DNA of 64,000 bases from Parietaria judaica (lineage: Eukaryota > Streptophyta > Magnoliopsida > Rosales > Urticaceae). A program made the translations under genes and the position numbers. The DNA is taken from NCBI GenBank assembly GCA_954871525.1, contig OX940871.1, positions 26,634,586 through 26,698,585 of the forward strand, in the 5' to 3' direction. Under the pieces are notes generated by a model that did not search any database, had not been told where the DNA came from, and saw only the letters and a program-made list of their open reading frames with translations. Below, piece by piece: positions 32,462 through 44,750 of the stretch; within the stretch, counting starts at the first letter, position 1, and the number at the start of each line of letters is the position of its first letter.

Positions 32462-32862
32462 TAATTAATAAAACTTAGTCATTTTTTTTGTTTATTAATA
32501 AGTAATAAAAATATTTAGTTTAATCATTTTAGTATGCTCTTGAAAGTCTTAGTATGCTCTGTGGTTGCGGTTCCGACTGATCTTCCACATCAGAAACAAC
32601 GCTCTTGATATTTAATTGGTTACTTAAATAAGCTAATAAAATTAAAAAGGTAATTTGTATGTGTGGTGATAATTATAAAGTTCTTAATGAATTTCGGTGT
32701 CTTAGAAAGATTGGTTTTTAAATAAAGTTTGCTTTGCAATCTCCTCCAAGCTAACCTGGGAACCTCGGGGAGTTCTGTCTAGAAAAGCTTGGGCCTAAAA
32801 CGAGATCATAGCATCCTTTCCAGTCGATCTGGCCGTGGAACCTCGGGGAGTTCCGTCCAAAA
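32462..32862. other. Interior of the hAT element between ORF and transposase remnant
   Basis: Contains a short direct repeat (GGAACCTCGGGGAGTTCYGTC at about 32758 and 32837) and AT-rich filler. The central transposase region expected here is absent. Confidence 0.55.
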
Positions 32863-33414
32863 GAGTTTGATAATGAAGATTTTTATGAATTGTACAGGGA
32901 ATACGACCGGCGGTTCCCACAGTTCAACGTCGAGGCGCAGCGGAGGACAGTGATGGAAAGCCCAACCAAGTCCGCTTTAGAGTTTAGCCGGAGACTCAAG
33001 CAAAGATTGGATCGCGGGGAAGCATAGGGATCCAGTACGCCACCGGCACGGACGGACGACACGGACGGCGCACCAGACGAAGTGAAGCGGTACTACGGCC
33101 TTCGGATCGACGACCAATCAACTGAGTTCGATGTCATCAAGTGGTGGAAGAATGAACGGGAAAGATTCCCGATATTGGCGAGAATGTCGAGGGATATACT
33201 GTCCATCCCCATTTCAAGCGTTGCTTCGGAGAGCACATTCAGTACAGCTCAGAACATCATCGACGATCGGAGGCCCTCAATAACCAACACACACTTCGAG
33301 CAAGCCGTGGTGTTGAACGATTGGATGTTCCGCAACCCCGTAATCGGCCAACGTTCCGAACCAACCGAGCTTGAGCTTATGACTGAAAGGTTTAACGCCT
33401 GGTTCCCCGAGTGA
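32863..33414 (+). pseudogene. hAT transposase C-terminal region with dimerisation domain
   Basis: The frame reads FYELYREYDRRFPQF..., is interrupted by TAG at 33025-33027, then continues without a frame change to FDVIKWWKNERERFPILARM, SRDILSIPISSVASESTFS and RPSITNTHFEQAVVLNDWMF before TGA at 33412-33414. The second part is a well-conserved hAT C-terminal dimerisation domain, which mediates transposase oligomerisation. The upstream RNase H-like catalytic core is missing, so this is a remnant. The nonsense codon alone would also separate the domain from anything upstream. Confidence 0.88.
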
Positions 33415-33970
33415 TGCAAAGTTAGCGCCAATAATGATGTGCTCTTTCCTTTCTTGGTTTTTAGTCCCTAAGGAGGGTTTTACAAGAGAGGTTTTAGTGA
33501 GGCATCTTGTAATGTTTACACTGAATATTACAGCTTTCTTCCACCTTATTGTAATATTCACAATGAATAATACAACTCTTTTTTTTAATATCTCGTTTTA
33601 TTATATTTATTTATTTGTTATTAAATTTTTAAAAATAATAATATGTTACAAATTTACATTTTTAACACTTAAATTCGGCTAAAAACTAACAAAATTAAAC
33701 ATTGGAACAAAATATACAACTTTTGCCACAACCATAAAAAATTACCAAGTCTCTCTCTTCCTCCTCAATTCTCGACTCATTCGCGACGCCCCGCGACCAC
33801 ACACGCCACGACGCATCGCGACGTGTTTTCTCGCGATTTTGGCGACTTAGTCGCGATGCGTCGCGAAGCCGTGACGTGCAGCTCTAACAATGAGGCTAGG
33901 GGTTGCGTGTAATTGAATTTGTTATTATAAAAGTAATGTAGTCAATTCAATTCACTAGCATTAAGTTTAA

Positions 33971-35124
33971 GGGTTAATTGCGGAAAAAATACTCAACTTT
34001 TGGTAAATTCTCTACGGTGTATACAACCTCCGTAAATGGCGGCAAAAGTACCTAAACTTAGTATTTGGGAGTTGACCGAGAATATTTATCTATGTGGCAA
34101 TCATTCTTTGCCACGTGGCATGCCACATGGCACTTGGCTGCCACGTAATTATAATTTTATTTAAAAATAAATTTAAAAAAAAAAATTTAAAAAAATTAAA
34201 ACGAAATTGTTTTTATTTTTTTTAAACAAAATTATTTTTAATTTTTATTTTTAATAATTTTTTTTAATAATAACAAATAAAGAATATTTAAATTGAAATA
34301 TTCATTATTGGTAATAATTTTATTTTTAAAAAACTAGGTAGAACGAATTAATTTTCACCGCTCACGGTTCACTTGAACTCCGTTTCCGGTCCGGTTCTCG
34401 CGTCGAATAAAATTGTTTAATATGTTTAATAATATTAACTAATAAACACATACATATTGTTTAAAAGGTCAAGACATAATTATATACACACCACTTATTA
34501 AAAACAAAAAATAGTAGTCATATTTATATTTAATGAAAAATTATTTTTATTTGTTTGCATGATATTTTTTTTTGTGTTTGCATTTTAGAATAATTATAAT
34601 TGTTTAATATTTTTTTTATTTATATATTATTCTTTTTTTTTTAATTTATCGTTACATAATAATATGATTATTATTGGTTATTATTATTAAACATATTAAG
34701 CGATTTCGTTTCAACCGTAAACCGGATCGGAGGCGGAGCTTGAGTGAACCGTGAACGGAGATTGTTTCTTTATTTATTTCGTTTGATCCACTTTTCTAAA
34801 ATGAATAATTATATTTAAATATTCATTATTGGTTTTTATGGAAAAATAATTTTTAAAAATAAAAAATAAAAAGTTTTTTTTTAAATAATTAAAAAATATT
34901 TACTTTTTAAAAAATTATTTAATAAAAGAATAATTACGTGGCATGCCACTTGGCGGCCAAGTGCCATGTGGCGTGCCACGTGGCAAAGGCTGAGTGCCAC
35001 ATAGATAGATATTCTCGGTCAACTCTCAAATGTTAAGTTTGGGTACTTTTGCCGCCATTTACGGAGATTGTATACACAGTAGAGAATTTGACCAAAGGTT
35101 TAGTATTTTTGCCGCAATTAACCC
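33971..35124. mobile_element. MULE MITE, second copy type, 10-bp TSD, with a nested hairpin
   Basis: A perfect TTAAGTTTAA duplication (33961-33970 and 35125-35134) flanks ends GGGTTAATTGCGG and its complement, the same outer 13 bp as the element at 19007. The arms are about 180 bp (33971-34150 and 34945-35124), less similar to each other than in that element, and contain GCCACGTGGCATGCCACATG. The AT-rich core holds a second inverted pair at 34358-34394 and 34721-34758 (CGGTTCACTTGAACTCCGT and ACGGAG-type partner), possibly a nested element. It has no coding capacity. Confidence 0.9.
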
Positions 35125-35371
35125 TTAAGTTTAACAATGAGGTTAGGTGTTTTTATTCGAAATCAATAATGGTTTTTTTACTTTTAGGTCCAACGACGAT
35201 TCTCATGGAAGTGGAGAATTTGCATATTAATGTCACTCAATAGTCTTTATCTCTATTCTCTATAGTAGAAAATAGATTTGGATTTGACATCAAATCCTAG
35301 TCTTCTTCATCTTCATGTGGATTTGACTAAGAAAAAATATAGTAATCTTTTAATAGTCCAGTAATACAAAG

Positions 35372-35831
35372 CAAGGTTTGAATTTTTCTCGATTATCCTT
35401 GATAATCGTGATAATCGTCGATTATCTGTCTTGCCGCTAGGCATCGGTAAATATTCCATGCCAATCGATTATCCGTAAAAAAATAGTGTAAAAATAATAT
35501 AAAATTGGGTACTTGTTGAACAAATTTGCACTTTTCTACAATTTTTGAAAAATTACTTTCAATGCAAAAAAAAATATATTTGAGTATGACATTATTTTAT
35601 TTGAGTATGTACATATGTGAGAGTGAGATTATATTTTATTTATATATGTAAACTTAGTAAATATATTATTAAAACTATTTTAGTGGTTTTTTTTTATCGA
35701 TAATCCTCGATAAGTGTCGGTAACGATAAGCTACACTTTTATTAGTTTTCCATCAATAATCCTCAAAAATCCATCGATAATCTTCGAGAAAGGCAACCGA
35801 TTTACTGGCAAAAACGACATTTTGAACATTG
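35372..35831. mobile_element. hAT-type MITE (CAAGGTTYGAAT family), 8-bp TSD
   Basis: The perfect duplication ATACAAAG (35364-35371 and 35832-35839) flanks ends CAAGGTTTGAATTTTTCTCG and TCGTTTTTG-type complement (TTTTGAACATTG). Subterminal copies of CGATAATCGTCGATTATC and ATCGATAATCCTCGATAA are typical of hAT elements. It has no coding capacity. The element at 53012-53475 belongs to the same family, and 44560-44745 looks like a degraded third member. Confidence 0.9.
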
Positions 35832-35839
35832 ATACAAAG

Positions 35840-38269
35840 GAATGGGAATATTGTTGAGGAATAGTTTTATCGTTTTAGTTATACACAACGACAAATCTAT
35901 TTTGGATTTTTTGAGCTTGGTGTAAGTAAAAAAACATGGCTTAAGAAGAAACTCAACAAATGTCCAACAAGATTCGAAGCCCAACTTTTATAGACTCAAC
36001 GACAAAGAAGAGAGAATATCCTAAGAAGCAACCTCGTCGACCACGAATCTCCACAGGATTCGTGGTCAACGAGGCATACGACGAGGGACATTGAATCTCT
36101 TCGATGAGACACGCGACGAATGCACAAGATGCCATCGATGAAAGCATTAGAAATATTCCGGAAGAGACAAAGAGCCGACGTTGGCTACGAATGGGCATTG
36201 GATTCCTTCCTTCATCAAGAGATTAATGACAATGGTTTTACTTTTTAGAAGTTAATAAGGCAATTAATTAGCCTAATGATTAAGCTCGGCATTGATTTTA
36301 GCATTAACCAAAATGTAACCAATGGCAATGAAAGGGAGGAGAATTAACATATAGGCACACGACTTAGGAATTCTGTAAGTACTATGCAATTTCTTGTATG
36401 AACTTGTACTCTCAACTTTGTACTTGATAATCATGCAATGGATTACTTAAATACTTATCTTATAATTGTGATTATCCTATTTTCTATTAGTTATCTTATT
36501 CAAAAAACTATCTCAACAAGTTTGATTTGGTTTAACGGAAAGACCACAATCCCAAAATTATAATAAATAAGAGTTTCCTCATGTGTCACTTCGTGATTAT
36601 AATATATTTTCCCGTAACAAATACGATGATGTGCCAGTAGTATGATGAAGTTGTTTATATTTTTACATGTACGAATTTTATAAAAATAATAATTGAAGTG
36701 TTAGTTTATTTTTCTTTTTTATATTGTGTTTTGAGAGATTGTACCATGAAATCTCAAACCTCAATAGTAGTATAGTACTATTATACTATTCAAGTTTTCA
36801 ACCACTTGAGCATGCTCCTACGTCTGAGTGTTTGAATTGATAAATTATATCAAGCATTTTAATAGCACTTAATGAGTCGTACTTGAAAAATTAAAACTTA
36901 CTAATATTAACAATTACTCATTCTCTCAGATTTCACTCTCACTATATATTTTAATATTCAGATCTATATGCAATATCTCGATACTAAAACATGCATTTGT
37001 GCCAAGACATAGATAATAGATAATCAACATGTTGATTGGTAGACAATTCAAAGTGTTTTTTTTTTCTCTATTCAGAATTTCGTGGTTATAGTGTAAAAAA
37101 GTATTGCAGATATTTTTAAACAACTGTTTGGTAAAAAAATTAGTTTTTGATTTTTGAAAATGAAAAAAAAAAGGTTTGGAATATGATTTAATTTTTTCAT
37201 AAATTTTTTTTTTGATAGATTAAACAAATTAAAAAAATATTATTACATTTCTGATACAATAATATAAATATTATGTAATGGTGTAAAATAAATACAATCA
37301 TGTTTAACATACACTATATTTTCTAAATAAATCAGTTAAAAGTAAAATATCTCATGTCATTTCATACCACAAGTTTTCACAAAACATTATATCAAACATA
37401 GTATTCACACGAATTGTATATTCACAACCACAACATGTCGTCCATATTCAATTTTCATACAGTCATAACACATATAAATTATGTCCCAACATCACATAGA
37501 TCACATCAAATTCGGCGCCCGCACCGGCAAGTGTCGCAACCGTCATCGAGACTTGGAAGGCTCAATGGTGAAGTCCAGGGGTGAAATTTTTGTATCCGTT
37601 TTCCGATTTTGTCCCGATTCCGACTCTGATTCTGGATCGATTTTCAAATGATGTACCAAACACATTGATCTTCGTGCGAATATAGTGCTAAAAAAGCATA
37701 TAATTTGTATACAAACATAAAATATATACAGTATTTATTGAAATTCTCTAACTTAAAATGAATACATTAATAAATATGTGTGTGAAGGAAATAAAAATTT
37801 GACACACACCTTTGTTAACACAGTTTATCTAAATACTAAACAGTACCATACTTTGCTAGTAGACTCTTCAATGCTTTAAACTTGCAATAATAAAAAATAT
37901 ACTCATATTTGGATAAATCGTTCACTATTTCAACGATAATCTAAATCTTGATCTAACAAGATGATATAGATCATCAACATTAATGATTACTTTTTCATTC
38001 TTCGTAGAAAAAGCCTCCATGTGCATGAATAAGAGCCTGTTACACTCGTACTGATCTAGATTACTACACAATGCTTAATAATTATGAACATTATTCAACT
38101 ACTTTATTATTTGAACTAAAAATATAATATAGTTAAACTTTATCTCAAAACCTTTCCAAAAAAGCAACATTTTCAAGGGCTGGAAAATGATTGATTTCAA
38201 TTTTTCATTGTGCGTGACACAAAACCTACTTCTAGTTGTGACCCTACTAAAAGAATTATGACTTATTGC
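35840..38269. other. AT-rich intergenic DNA
   Basis: No gene is supportable. A less AT-rich stretch at 35950-36200 has short open frames on both strands but no recognisable domain. Near 37510-37570 a small GC-richer piece is followed by a CAGGGGTGAAATTTTTG hAT-like terminus at about 37577. The segment 36900-37140 has TACCAAACAGTTG-type phrases of small DNA elements. Confidence 0.4.
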
Positions 38270-38526
38270 CAAGGACCAATGTATATATTGTATGAGAAGC
38301 AAAATCTTAATTAATGGAAGATTATAATGCATTTATTACTAGAATCCAATTATCATCCAAATTACAAAGAGCCAATAAACACAAACTACTTCTCCAATCT
38401 AAACTTGAAATTTAGTGATAGATTCTTAGCTTCCCAATAAATTATATCACGAGAAACAATAAATTTATGAACATTGCCAAAAACAAATGATGGTGATCTT
38501 AAATGAAAACCTAAGTGACAAATATA

Positions 38527-38569
<43 letters not shown>

Positions 38570-39020
38570 GTTGAATTGCAAAGAATCAATGTATTTTGTA
38601 TGAGAAGCAAAATCTTGGAGCAAATTGAAGATTTTTATGCATTTATATTATCATCCAAATTACAAAAATCCAATAAGCACAAACTACTTCCCAATCTATA
38701 CTTGAATTTAGTTATATATTCTTTGCCTCTCAATGAATTATATCACGAGAGAATATATTCATTGAACATTGCCATAAATAGAAGAAGAGGTGGTCTTATT
38801 TGAAAACCTATATGAAAAAGAAAAAAAAATGATGACTAATTGCAAAAATCAATGTATATTGTATGCGAAGCGAGCTAACTGAAGATTATAATTTATAATG
38901 CATTTATTATTAGAATCCAATTATCACCCAAATTACAAAATGCCAATCAACACAAATGACTTCCAACCGAAACTTAAATTTATTGATAGATTCTTTGCCT
39001 CCCCATGAATATTATCATGA
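38270..39020. repeat. Three imperfect tandem copies of a roughly 260-310 bp unit
   Basis: Copies begin near 38270, 38580 and 38843 with variants of AATCAATGTATATTGTATGAG and continue through 'atgcatttattattagaatcc', 'attatcatccaaattacaaa' and 'gaattatatcacgagaga'. The first copy is longer because of a (TA)n run at 38522-38567. No coding frame is present. It may be a small satellite-like array or a tandemly duplicated MITE. Confidence 0.75.
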
Positions 39021-39985
39021 AAGAAAACATAATTGGCATTAATTAATAAGAAATTGTACGAAATGCCTAATTTTGTGTCAAACATTTTAAGAAATGCACA
39101 TTTGTAAGAGTAAAAAAATACACAATGAATAGTTTTTTAAAAGTTTCACACAAAATGAACATTTCGTTCATTTACCCTTAATTAATTACGCCCCTTGAAG
39201 TTTGCTTATTAGTATAGTTTATTTATTTCTTAAACTTTGGTGTTTGAGAAATGAAAAAAACTCTCCCTATTTTTATTTTTTATAGTAGCACATATCCTTA
39301 AATATTAAAAATTAACGAGAAATGTTAATATATCCAAACACAAAGGGTATTTTTCATCGATTTATTATTTTTCTTATAACTCTTATAATATGGAACTTGC
39401 ATCCTAATTTTCTTCGAGAATTGGATTTCTTAATTATTACAAAATAGATTAATAATCTAGTATATTGATATGATTCGTCAATTAATTTAATAAAGAACTC
39501 TCAAGCCTGCTCGGTATTTGCCATACGCCATGCAAGACTGAAACCGATTCAAAATAGACGATCTACCTCCTACGACAAGCAGAAGACTTCCTCATTGAAG
39601 ACATTATTGATTTAAACTTAGATTATGATTTCACATCATTTAAAAGGATCGAGAATTCGTGGGATCCATCATTTAGTTTTTTTTCTTAGTTTCAATTTTG
39701 TTTCTTCTGCTACTTAGTTCGATTATTTACTAGACTGTATTAAGCTTCTCATTTTGACCGATGTAGTTGTTGGTGAGTAAGCTATAAAAAGTCTTCCTAC
39801 AAAAATGTGATTGTTCAAAAAAGAGATAACGACGGAATAAGTACTAAAAGTCTTTGAAAAATTGATATTAAGTTCTTTTTTTTTTCGTATCGAAAGTAGC
39901 CAAACTTTTATTGTGTATATTCCATCATATTTTCGTCCATATTCGCGTCATGTGTCACGTTTTTAAACCCATTAAATATGCAATC
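39021..39985. other. AT-rich intergenic DNA
   Basis: No gene seen. The segment 39040-39185 has phrases (AAATGCACATTTGTAAGAG, ACACAAAATGAACATTTCG) that look like a weak terminal arm, with no identified partner. Confidence 0.4.
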
Positions 39986-40530
39986 ACTAGTAGAAAATAA
40001 CGTTTTCATCTACTGTTAAATCAGTTATCATAAATTCAAATCAGTTGGCACTGAAAAATCACTTCCCAATTTTAGTAGGTAATACCTAGTGCCTAAAGTT
40101 ACATTTTACAACTGAATATTTTTAGTTGCCATTTGGGCTTTTAGCAACTGGGAAAAACTAAAATATCGGTCTCCAAAAGTATAAGTTTTCAGCCATTTAT
40201 TCATCGAAAAAAGACAATCAACAACTAAATTATCAGTTTTGAAAAAACTTTTCGGTTTGCATATTAGCAACTCAAATATCAATTTCCAAAATGATAAAGT
40301 TCCGACCAATTCCATCGAAAAATTGGAATCAATAATAGAAAAATCAATTTTGGGAACTTTCCAATATTCATTTTAGCAAATGAAAAATCAATATCCAAAA
40401 TAGATTTTTGGCCATTAGCAACTTAAAAATCAATATTTAAAGCTTTGATATATAATTCAGCAACTGATTAATCAGTTACTTAAACTTTTCGACACGTAAT
40501 TGAAATCTGCATATTCAATTGTCAAATGGA
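39986..40530 (+). repeat. CACTA-like terminus remnant
   Basis: The segment begins CACTAGTAGAAAATAACGT, close to the usual CACTAGTAGAAAA end of plant CACTA elements. It is followed by many short repeats such as GCAACTGAAAAATCA and AAATCAATTTCCAAA in both orientations, which fits subterminal repeats. No opposite end was found, so it is probably a truncated copy. Confidence 0.5.
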
Positions 40531-40740
40531 CATTCTATCATTTAATAAATAATCGGTTGTTATAAACAAGAGCATGATATTTAATACACTTTTTTCTATT
40601 GCTATCATAAAGAACAAAAAAAAAAATTGATTCTCAAAATAGTCTTGAATAATTAGTTAATAATAAAAAGTTGTGCAAAAAACTTAGCATTTAACCGAAC
40701 ACACACTTCTTATACAATATAGATAACATATTAGCTAAAA

Positions 40741-40881
40741 CTAGATAGAAGAGCTTGAACTTTCATAGCCGCCACTTTCCTCGTTCGCCGTCGAAGACTC
40801 GGTCAAAGTCGAAGCTGAAGTCGAAGCTGAAAACTTAAAAGCTGGGTTTAACTCACGCAGACACGATTGGAATTCTCCTCT
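40741..40881 (-). pseudogene. Possible orphan terminal exon, family unknown
   Basis: On the minus strand a 46-codon frame runs from an acceptor-like GCGTAG (40887-40882) to TAG at 40743-40741. It begins RGEFQSCLRELNPAFKFSAS and ends in a Ser/Gly/Glu-rich tail (SGGYESSSSSI). GC content is higher than in the AT-rich flanks. No upstream exon could be joined. It may be the last exon of a lost or very long-intron gene, or chance. Confidence 0.25.
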
Positions 40882-43800
40882 CTACGCTTTGATCGACGTA
40901 ACTTCGCTTTCAATCATTGATAAATCAATTTAATTTTTTAATTAAAAATTATATATTTAATGCGTTTAAAAATGTGACAAATGATGCGATTCGGGATGGA
41001 AACACGACGGATGACAGAAAGTGAGAGTAATTGACAACTCTCGTCACCCGAAAAAAAAATTAGGAACTTAATGACAATTTTTTAAAGACTAATTTAGATA
41101 CTTATGCCGCTATTTTTTCTTAAATAAAAGAGGTGCATGGTCTTAAATGAAAACCCAAAAGCAAGCAAAGTGGCTATATGTTTCACCGAATTCATGCTTG
41201 CTCCTTCAAAATTTCTTTTATGTGTCCCGTGAGCAACACGGCTTATTGGTTCTTTCTTCTCTTGTATACCTAAAGGCATCAAAGACCTACGTTTCCTTGC
41301 TTTATTCCATCCTTATCACACGCACGAATATATATCAATTTTCAATGAATATTAAATAATAAACAAAATATATGCCATTTTCAGCTTTTATATCTTATTC
41401 TCATGACAACTTTATATCATGACTAGCCTAGTTGATCCCTTTCGAAGAGAGGCATGTATAAAAAAGTAATGAGAAATTAAGGGCTTCACACGGGGGATCA
41501 CTAATATATGAAAATATATATGCACTAGCTAGGTTAAGCATCAATCTGAAAAGTACAAGTCTACAAGAGCTATATATATATATATATATATATATATTCT
41601 TTTAGAAAAAAGAACCGCCATTACTTATTGATCATTTGTTCATCACTTTATTTAGCCTTGATTTTTATAACCAACTTGTTCATTGTTTAAGCCTTAAAAC
41701 TTTGATCACTCAATGATGAGAATATATAATTAAATATTTTAATTAAAATGCATATGATCTATAACTAGATATGCTTATAGTTTTCTCCTCACACATACTA
41801 GTCCTTGCATTAACCGAGAAATCTACTATTTTGATTCAAATTTTAACAAAGTCCTTTTCATATAAGAACTTGCAATTCACTATTAAAGTCCAAACACCTT
41901 AAAACTTCATTTTTTATATAAATAAAGTACAATATTTTTAATTAGAAAAATACACAAAATTAGGTGAAAAATTTAGAAATTTAATTCTTAGAAAAATATC
42001 ATAGAAGAAATTTAAAAGTATTTTAATTCTAATTAAATTTATTTATAAACTACTAATATATATATATATATAGCTAATTAAAAAAAATATTCATATATTA
42101 CTCGTTGATTGTTGATAAATTCATAAAATCTTATCAACACAATTGATCATAATTTTTTAAAATCTTATAAATTATATTTGTCTGTATATTCGTATGTGAT
42201 TGATCCTTTTCTAACATTGCAATGATTCCACAAAATAAATCTTCCCTAAAGACGGTCTCTTTTCTTAATTGTTTCTTTTCTTAATTGTTTCTAATACGTG
42301 CAAATAATAAAATATGTTTTAGGTTAGTGAGGCACATGGGATGGTGTATCTCTCTTTGAGTAATTAATTAAGCAATAATTCAAACCCGAAAGCGTATAAA
42401 CAATTGTTAGGATTAATATTATTTGTAGGTTAAATCCTACCCTACGAAATGATTTTATTCTTCCAAGCATGCAATTCCATCTTTATAATCACATTGATAT
42501 TGTATAATCATTGCTATCAAAACACGACAATCCACTAAACTCTCTTCTATATTTGCCTAGTCTACGATCAACTTGGATTACATTATCAAGAAATATAATC
42601 ATCTTTTGGGTGCATATAACATATTAATATAATGATATTGTTATATATGTATATATATATGATCAAACATCACGAAGACGTCACTGTGCATGCAGTACAT
42701 GGATATTTTTCATGCATAACCCTATATTAGAATTGACATTTTGTACTCGAACATCATATAGACTTTATTTTAACTTGAGCTTAGAAAGGAAAGTCCTAAG
42801 AACTCGTCAATACATATTTATTTCAGGAGTATTTGCGGTATAAATACGAAGTGTTATATTACGTGTCTCAGTATATTTTTAATCACTTTTCTTCTAACGA
42901 ATAACCATATCAAAAGCCACAAAACATTGTCTATCGATGTCCCATTCTATCCACGTTCACGATTAAACTCCAAAAACATCATTTTTCGTTACTTTATCAA
43001 ACTAAAGATATACATGACATGTGCCTTTATTTTAACAAATATTAACTTGATATTGGCGGAATCGGACCTCGACATTTTTTTTGTGCCTTTAGGTACTAAT
43101 GTGTCATAAAAAAGGATTGAAAATATCACGTCACACGTAATATAAAATTGAGTACTTATACTACAAATATTTATTTATTTATTTATTGTTAGGTAGAAAA
43201 AGAAATATGAACTTGCTTCTGTTTTACTTGACTGGGAAATAGTAATTATTGACAGGCATTTCTTACTAAAGATTCAGAGACCTGCGAACAAAAGGATAAA
43301 TATATATTGACCTAATTATTATATAAAAATATTTTTATCGTTATTTTCTAATTTTTTCATAAATTCGAATACAGAATAGTTATACGAATCTCAGCTCATG
43401 TAACACTACGTTCTTATTCAATATGATATTGTCGCTTTTGCTCTTGGTAAAAGCATACTGACCACACGATGTTAGACTACACAACTTATCATATCTTTCT
43501 CTCGTTGCTATGATATTTGAATTATGATAATAAATAGAATTTATTAGCTTATCTTATATATTTTTTAATAATAAATTTAAGTTGAACGAATTTGGAAGCT
43601 AAATGCCTCCGACCCACGTGACATTACCTTAAGCTCCTCCAAAATTCGCGGTCACTTGTGTCCTCTTGGACCCAAGATTAAAACCGCCAGGGTTACGCTT
43701 ACAACAAACAATATCATACCAAGCACAGACGGATCGATCGGAGACGATCAATCTCTAATTCATAAACCTAATTATACATATTAGTTTGCTGAGGAAGAAA

Positions 43801-44559
43801 GTCATGAAATGAAATTCACTAAAATATCTCTTCACCAATTATGGACATAATAATTTGAATAGACGAAGAAGACAAGTGAGAGACGCTGTCCACTACATCC
43901 AATTGCCAATGAGGCAATGAGTATTGATTAGGCAATTTTTAATTTATTTGGTCCAAAATATATGGACCCTCACAATGCCTAGTATTTCCCTATACAAGAA
44001 AATGACAATCCCAAGTTACTTGACCAATTTTGTTCCATTTCACACAACCAAGGATAGTCTTTCTTGGACCTTTTGTTAATCTAAACTCTAAACCCTAAAA
44101 TATATGGTCCATACTATTTATTGGTCAAACTATTTTGTCCACTCCTTGCATATCAATCTAAGCTTTCAATTTCATGCCTCTAAGTCAAAAGAAACCATAT
44201 TAATTTGCCCATCAAAAAGTCCTATATTATAACTATAAGCCAAAATTTTGAATATATATATATATTATATACCTATGTATATATATATATCATCTCATGC
44301 GGAAAGATTATTCATGTTTTCATGAATATCTTGTGACACTATTGCCCTTTTTATTTTATCTAGCACTATTTTAAAGAGATGCTTTTCATTTAACTTTTAT
44401 AATTTAACAATCTTTCTATCACAAAACTATAAATAGTTCGCTATGCTTTTTGAGAAAGAAATAACTCTGCCTTCAAGTAAAACTATTGCATTCATGTTTG
44501 TGTTAGTTGGTCTAAGAATATTAAGACATTTATATTGTGTTGATATTTTAAACACTACG
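40882..44559. other. AT-rich intergenic DNA with TA microsatellites
   Basis: No gene is supportable. (TA)n runs occur at about 41571-41597 and 42056-42072. The remaining short open frames have no domain signature and follow AT-rich composition. Confidence 0.5.
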
Positions 44560-44750
44560 TAAAAATTTAGTATAAATATGCATAAAAATATCATGGATAA
44601 CCGATTAAATTGTCGATAAGTTTCGATAACGATAACTTGAGATTTTATATCTTTAATTTCCATCGATAAATCCTTTACGAAACGATAAATCCATCAATAA
44701 CGCAATAGATTTATCGACCAAAACGATAACGTGACCCTTGGTCTTAACTA
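44560..44750. repeat. Degenerate hAT-like segment of the CGATAA family
   Basis: Contains TTGTCGATAAGTTTCGATAA, CCATCGATAAATCC and AGATTTATCGACC, matching the subterminal style of the MITEs at 35372 and 53012. The ends are eroded and no TSD was found. Confidence 0.45.

Larger units (their letters stand above)
31507..33886 (+). mobile_element. hAT transposon, internally deleted, perfect 8-bp TSD
   Basis: A perfect duplication ACAATGAG (31499-31506 and 33887-33894) flanks terminal inverted repeats TAGAGCTGCAC and GTGCAGCTCTA. CpG-rich subterminal motifs (TCGCGACG and variants) crowd both ends (31540-31640 and 33780-33870). A TATA box (CCTATAAATACC near 31811) precedes an intact 177-residue ORF, and the C-terminal part of an hAT transposase follows. 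The central transposase region is missing, so the element cannot mobilise itself. Two short elements at 47567-47855 and 55534-55804 share its ends. Confidence 0.95.

Noticed and set aside
35953..36198. Minus-strand 81-codon frame with hydrophobic stretches
   Set aside because: No splice partner, no recognisable family and a competing plus-strand frame; not enough to call a membrane protein.
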